A DNA stretch of 64,000 bases from Symsagittifera roscoffensis (Eukaryota > Xenacoelomorpha > Acoela > Convolutidae). Each line of letters begins with the position of its first letter. The first letter of the stretch is position 1. The notes beneath the pieces were generated by a model. That model ran no database searches. It was not told the DNA's origin and saw only the letters and a list, made by a program, of their open reading frames with translations. Position numbers and translations under genes: made by a program. The DNA lies in assembly GCF_963678635.1 (NCBI RefSeq), contig NC_087070.1:46729467-46793466 (forward strand), written 5' to 3'. Of the stretch, positions 59,033 through 64,000 are shown in pieces.

Positions 59033-60699
59033 ATGGAGTTTCTCTTAACTAAATGTAAGCTATGTTCAAGTAGTGTTCAACATAACTTACCTTTCTCTAA
59101 TATAACACAAGTTGCCTTTATGTCGAGATACAACAAACATTCGGCTAAACGACCACGTTCTCCTTTGAGCTTCAGACCGAATCAAGACCGTCGAAATGCG
59201 TACGAAGATTCTTCTGCTTTTGATGAGTTGGAACCATATGAAACGAATGATTTCCTCTACGGCGTGTATCCTTGCTTACTAGCTTTAAAGCATAAATCAA
59301 GGATAGTGCATAGAGCGTTTGTGAGGAAAGACTACTTCCAAACTGATACGAGTAGAATACAAAACCCGTCGTAAGTCAAACTTTTTTTTGAGAAAATTTT
59401 GACAGCTACTTAAATCAGAAGTATTGTAAATAATCTGTTTTTTTTTGTTCGATTTAGCTAAGATATTTTCTATATGTATTCGATAAATATCTTGAGAGGC
59501 AATATAGGGGCAGAATATTAACTTTAGGGAGGGGGTGTGGCGATGTGGCTACTTCTCCGCCTCCCAATGGAAAAGTAGTTGGTTCGAGTCCCTTCATGAT
59601 TGTGTTTTTGCTGAAGGATAAGCTACTTTACCTAACCCAGAAAAAACCCAAAAAACTTCATCAAATCCTTAACCAAAAAAACTACATCAATTGCTTGACC
59701 AGGTGTACAAGAATGGTTCGTCGTTAGTTTTTTAAAATCTTTTGTTGTTGTGTTGCCTGTAGTAAAATGCTGTTGGGAGTTCGTAGTATTCTGGACATCC
59801 TCGAACGAGAGAGGATCCCAGTGATGCTGTACAACAGAGCAGCCCTCTCTTTCATGTCTGGGGGAGGGGACAAGCCACACCAGGGAGTGGTGTTGGAAGT
59901 GTCCCCCAGAGAAATAACTGAAGTCACCGAGGAGAACATGCAAGCAACGTTGCAGTTGTTGGAAAAGGTATCCAGTTTTTATGTAGCTTACACTTCACAT
60001 CCCGCCCCTAACTTTTTGAATATAGACCTGGACTGAAAATTTTTCCTGTGGTCGCTTTTTCGAACTTTTTTTTGTTGTTTTTTTTGTCTTAATTGGTGAT
60101 TTAATTATAGGTATTCTTTTCTTTTCTGTGAAAACACTTATTATTGCACAGACGTTTTTTTGTTTCAGCAGCAACACGTTTTCATTCTCGACGGAATCCG
60201 AGACCCAATGAATCTGGGAGCCATTTTGCGAACCCTCTGTTTTCTAGCAGGGCCCAAAAACTCGGTCATATTAACACCCCAATGTTCAATTCTCTCTCCA
60301 GCATGTGCGAAAGCGAGTTCAGGGGCAGTTGAGCTACTAAATTTCCACAAAAGCCGCGACACTTCTCAACTCATTGACTTGCTAAAGTCTTCTCAGAACC
60401 GGGTTGTTATCGGAACTGATGAACCTGGTCCCAAAAATGTTGATTTGGATGATATTTGTAGAAAATTATCCATGGCACAAAGAGCCGAAAAGTTGAAAAT
60501 CGTGATAGTTTTCGGTTTCGAGGGATCAGGTGTTTCGAAAGAGTTGCTGAATAAGTGTGATCATGTTGTATCAGTTTCGTCATTTGGAACCGGAACTGAA
60601 GTTGCTGAAACTGCTGTGAACTCTTTAAATGTATCTGCTGCTTTTTCTATTGTATTGTACAAGTTACTAGAAATCTCGAGTCAGCAGAATCTAGATTGA
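59033..60699 (+). CDS. MRM1: Mitochondrial rRNA 2'-O-methyltransferase 1-like (SpoU/SPOUT), 3 exons
   Basis: Inferred exons 59033-59370, 59763-59967 and 60169-60699; 357 aa, close to the family length (human MRM1 about 350). Exon 1 ends with the SpoU substrate-binding start (FLYGVYPCLLALKHKSRIVH); exon 2 continues it (LYNRAALSFMSGGGDKPHQG). Exon 3 carries the SPOUT methyltransferase knot: motif 1 DGIRDPMNLGAILRT, motif 2 VIVFGFEGSGVS and motif 3 NSLNVSAA. MRM1 methylates a conserved guanosine of the mitochondrial large rRNA using S-adenosylmethionine. The N terminus is basic and Ser-rich, compatible with mitochondrial import. Donors GTAAGT and GTATCC and AG acceptors keep the frame. Motif 2 has GFEG where the family usually has GNEG. 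Confidence 0.92.
59530..59735 (+). repeat. tRNA-derived SINE, second family (copy 2, in MRM1 intron 1)
   Basis: GTGTGGCGATGTGGCTACTT A-box head, CCTCCCAATGGAAAAGTAG, B box GGTTCGAGTCCC, then a body with CCTAACCCAGAAAAAACC and CTTGACCAGGTGTACAAGAA. It lies wholly inside intron 1 (59371-59762), in the gene's direction. Confidence 0.75.
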
Positions 60700-61019
60700 A
60701 TTAGCTTTTTGTTAACTATTTTTTTTTTAGAGTTTAATTGAACCAGACGATTAGTGATATTTTTCATGAAAGATGTGTTATCCACGTGTGAAATGGAACA
60801 GGAAAAAAAATCGTGATGAAGGGGGGGGGGTCCCATGAGTTTGCAAGGATATCCCTGATCTAAGCTACAAGGCCTCTACTTTTATTCAATTTATTGTTTT
60901 GATGCAGCTTCATACAAATGTAACTTGGTAATTCGCTTATAAGTGCGAGAATCAGTGCGAAGTATTAACCTAATAAGAGCAGTCTATTTCAGGCGAACAG
61001 AAGAATTTGGATATGGATT
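60700..61019. other. Gene-free stretch after MRM1
   Basis: 3' flank; no clear AATAAA was found. A poly-G run followed by TCCCATGA sits near 60825. Confidence 0.4.
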
Positions 61020-61620
61020 GAAATAATTTTTTGTTTGTCTTTTTGATGAGAGTCATCAAGGTTGTGAATACTCTTATATAGGTCTTGTTGATTTTTATTT
61101 TTTTTTCAGGCTCAAATTTGATTTTTCGCTGTTTCTATTGTTAAAATGAAGGCAAACGTCACAATCGAACAACAAAAGTGTAAGGTTCACGAAGAACGTG
61201 ATCGACTTCGTTTCGAAAATAAATTTGATTTTCAGATTTGCCAGCGAAATAAAAAATTATCTATTGATCCAGTTTTCTGGTTTTTTTTTGAAAAAACGCC
61301 TATAAGAATTTTTGTTGAAATTCCAAGAGCTTTAAGGTCATATATTGTTTTGTTTAAAGTTCAAAAGTTGAAGTTTTTTTTCAGAAAACAACCCATTTTT
61401 TTTTGTTTCATTGCGTTTATCACTCTTTTCCTACTGTCTGTTAGCTATGTTTCTATGCACGAATCGCAGCTGTTTCAAAATTCTTTTCGGCCTCTTTCTG
61501 ATATTTTTTTGGACCAACAGCCGAATAAACAGTTTGAGCATCCGAATTCTTAAGCTTTTTAAGTTTGTTCTCTTCGGAAATTCTTATATACCTTTTTAAA
61601 TGTTCAAGAATTTGTGCTAT
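61020..61620. repeat. Interspersed repeat copy (partial)
   Basis: ACTCTTATATAGGTCTTGTTG near 61068 matches about 50483. AATGAAGGCAAACGTCACAA to GCGAAATAAAAAATTATC (61146-61262) matches 62974-63120 with differences. GATCCAGTTTTCTGG and the GAGCTTTAAGG region match about 51645-51735. The 135-codon frame here is therefore repeat DNA. Confidence 0.6.
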
Positions 61621-61868
61621 ATATAATGGTTTTTCAGATTCGTGTAGAACTCGAACTTGTTGAATCGTGCGTCCTTGTATTGATAATTTTTTCTGATAAT
61701 TAAGTTAGCTGCATGATAATCATTTTCTACTGTATAGCATTGATAAGTCTAACAGCAAAATTCACATTTCAATCATGAGTTCCGCATGTATTGTTTAAGT
61801 TTTATAAATCTATGTCTTTTTTACGGAACAATGCGTTGAACTCTCTTCGGCATGCGTTTGTCTTCCGT

Positions 61869-63915
61869 CTATGAGAAGTTGACCCACTTGAAAGGTCTGC
61901 TCTCCGGGTAGCCAGGCGTTCCTGGACAGTTCTGATGTTCTGGTTCCTCGAACTTGGAACTATCCGACCCCATGTCATCAATTATCTGCTTCAACTTAGC
62001 TGTGATGTCAGCAGAGATTTCTTGCGATCGAGCTAAAACAGTTATTTTGAGTCTTGAACCAGCCTCAACTGAATTGTGTAATATATGTAATAATATGTAA
62101 TATGTGATATAAATGGAAAAGCTAAAAGAATAAATAACAGGATAATTTAAAAAATTTTGAGACATTTGTAAAGTCGCTTCGAGCCTTTAATTGTTTTCTC
62201 GTCTGAATTAAATTCTACCAGTTCGCCATTTAATTTTTGCTATTTTATATCAGCTGAAATTTTGTTTTAATATTTTCTTATAATTAGCACATCATTTCTT
62301 AGAAAAAATCTAATTAAAAAACTGCTAGCTGCCAAAAAGTTTGGTTCATTTTCAAAGAAAGAACTACATTTTAGATGACATCTTGTTGATGACCGTTTAG
62401 TTACGAATTCGTGCTCGTTGCTTGAGGGTGAGGCAACATTACCCAGCCCAGAAAAATAACCAAAAAAATTGCATGTAGTTCTTAAGCAGGGGCACAACAG
62501 CGGTTCGCCGTGATGAGCTGTACAGCTCGTATGTTGGTCCTATCCCTCGTGGATAAAATGATTAAAAAAATGATTAAAAAAGAATTGCATGCAGTTGTTT
62601 GGTTTGTTTGGTAATTTATAGACTGAAAAAATGCCTGCTTCTCAACAAGTGAGCAAGGTTCATAGCGCAATTTGAATTTGCGAGACGTTCAAGAGAATTA
62701 ATTGCAATTTCACGCTTGTTTTTTAGAAAACGTTTTTCACGTGAAGTAGAAGTATGATCTTGAAGAAACAGTTCAATGACCTTCAAAACTTTGGTAGTAG
62801 TTCAGTGGTTCAATTAACCTAAGTATGGGACCTGTATTTCATACCAATAAGCCAACTAATATACTTGTTAAGTGTTTCAAACTTTCAGCAACAAGTCTTA
62901 TGCTGAAAGTTTGAAAGATTGATTTTTCGCAGTTTGATTTTTGATTTTTCTTTGCTCAGTTCATTTTTTGTTAAATGAAGGCAAACTTCACTTCGAACAG
63001 CAAAAGTGTAAAGGTCACGAAAAAGCCGTCGACTTAAAAAGCCGTCACGAAAAAGCCGTCGACGTAAATTCAAAGTGGATTTTAATATTCAGATTTCCCA
63101 GCGGAATAAAAATTTACATATTGATGTAATGTTCTCAAAGTGAGTTTATTTTATCAGTGTCATAAAATTGAGCTCAAAAGCCATAATCTTTTCACTTTGA
63201 AATTCGAACCAATTTTTTGTGTTTTCTTGCCTTCATTGAATCTTTTCGAACTGTCTGTTGGTAGTGTTTGTTCCAACCACTAAAGGAAGAGAAATATTTG
63301 GACAAAAATTGAAAAATCACCTGAGCTATAGAAAAAATATACCAAATTAAAGTAACGAGGTTAAATATGTCTGTCTACTTGGGGCTTACTTTTAAAATGC
63401 GCGAAGAACCGAATGCGAGAAAGTTCTCAAACAATCAACGCCCTTTGTGGTATGACCAAAAATAAAGAAGCAATTTTGTTAATAAATTCAAACATAATTT
63501 CAATGCCGTTTTAATGATTTAGTACAATCCATTTCTAATTAACCTAGCATAAATTTTTGTAGTTTTAAATCCGTTGGTTAAATCCTATCAAAGCACTTTT
63601 CCAGGTTTGCGAATCTAGCCCCAAAAATTGCCATTTTCTTAATTTTTTTTGGATCTTCTTAAATGTAAAAGCTTCCGGGCATTTGGTCTTTCCGTGCATG
63701 AGGGATTCGCCCAGTGGCTATGAGGGGCTATTCTCATGCACGAAGAACCGGTGACTATACATACACAAGATGCTGGCCATTTCGACTGTGCCCCAGAGAA
63801 AGCTCTCTTCACATGAGTACTGGAGGGCATACGTCTTGTAGTCGGTTGCGAGGATGAACGCATTCGGCTCCGTCTCATACTCGGGCATGATGATAAACTC
63901 ACCTTTAGTGTCCCC
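61869..63915 (-). CDS. Lipocalin, apolipoprotein-D-like, last two exons (5' end beyond window)
   Basis: Exon 63765-63915 (GDTKGEF start, then FILATDYKTYALQYSCEE and WGTVEMASIL) joins at phase 1 to the last exon 61869-62032 (SRSQEISADITAKLKQIIDD, ending in NCPGTPGYPESRPFKWVNFS). These are the lipocalin ATDY/YALxYSC strand, the C-terminal helix and the conserved cysteine region of apolipoprotein-D relatives. Donor GTATGT and acceptor TTTTAG support the intron; the upstream acceptor is TTTAG at 63916. The exon with the GxW motif and signal peptide must lie past the right edge. It is diverged from the array lipocalins, with a longer C terminus, so it is a separate older paralog. The 1.7-kb intron holds SINE and repeat DNA. 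Confidence 0.87.
62385..62600 (+). repeat. SINE, second family (copy 3, in lipocalin intron)
   Basis: The body matches the other copies: TTCGTGCTCGTTGCTTGAGG, ACATTACCCAGCCCAGAAAA, GCATGTAGTTCTTAAGCAGG, then GGTTCGCCGTGATGAGCTG and a TTGGTCCTATCCCTCGTGG tail. The tRNA-like head is eroded. Confidence 0.7.
62880..63300. repeat. Interspersed repeat copy (partial, in lipocalin intron)
   Basis: AATGAAGGCAAACTTCACTT and the following region resemble 61146-61262, with a local duplication of AAAAAGCCGTCGAC (63019-63063). It ends near TTGTTCCAACCACTA, a variant of the TGTTCCGACCACTA edge also seen in lipocalin intron 1 at about 6109. Confidence 0.6.
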
Positions 63916-64000
63916 CTAAACAGACGACTTGGACCTCAGTCAGTATAAACCAGTTTTAAACTTCCGCCAATTGTAAGAGATATTTTCAGCTGCTAGTTTC

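Noticed and set aside
61146-61553. 135-codon frame near the third lipocalin
   Set aside because: Its beginning is repeated at 62974-63120 and other parts near 51650-51780, so it is interspersed repeat DNA.

Overview
The window is eukaryotic and reads as an intron-bearing, AT-rich, repeat-loaded invertebrate animal genome. The host genes are spliced: apolipoprotein-D-like lipocalins, a FAM174-family membrane protein and a mitochondrial rRNA 2'-O-methyltransferase (MRM1-like). There are tRNA-derived SINEs, a decayed LINE and Ty3/Gypsy-type LTR elements. Nothing bacterial was seen. The species or phylum cannot be fixed from the sequence.

Layout. (1) 1-17562: a tandem array of a lipocalin-bearing segment on the minus strand. 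Two nearly identical full 5149-bp units (2995-8143 and 8144-13292) each hold a complete three-exon secreted lipocalin gene of 198 aa. Short units of about 2.45 kb (563-2994, 13293-15749), a truncated full-type unit (15750-17562) and an exon-1 remnant at 1-129 flank them. The order is short-full-full-short-full(truncated). (2) 17780-21075: a badly decayed Gypsy pol fragment on the minus strand, from the same family as the next element. Noncoding DNA and a small LINE relic (22159-22500) follow. (3) 22941-45186: a very large (22.2 kb) minus-strand Ty3/Gypsy LTR element with LTRs of about 0.94-1.02 kb. After gag-pol it carries three more long reading frames: one with an SGNH/GDSL-hydrolase domain and two with no recognised family. 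Its leader is studded with a CCGGA-centred motif, and the LTRs differ little, so the insertion is fairly young. (4) 45317-46199: a FAM174 gene. (5) 46200-58640: mostly repeats, namely a recent 1048-bp tandem duplication, a small palindromic terminal-inverted-repeat element, SINEs, a minisatellite, a 160-168-bp satellite and long copies of an interspersed repeat. (6) 59033-60699: the MRM1-like gene, with a SINE in intron 1. (7) 61869-63915: the last two exons of a third, diverged lipocalin gene that continues past the window edge.

The host genes share no obvious pathway. Lipocalins at both ends suggest a local lipocalin cluster broken up by repeats and by the LTR element. The most unusual object is the 22-kb LTR element with its extra SGNH-hydrolase and orphan reading frames, its 133-bp repeats flanking the hydrolase frame, and its fold-back palindromes.
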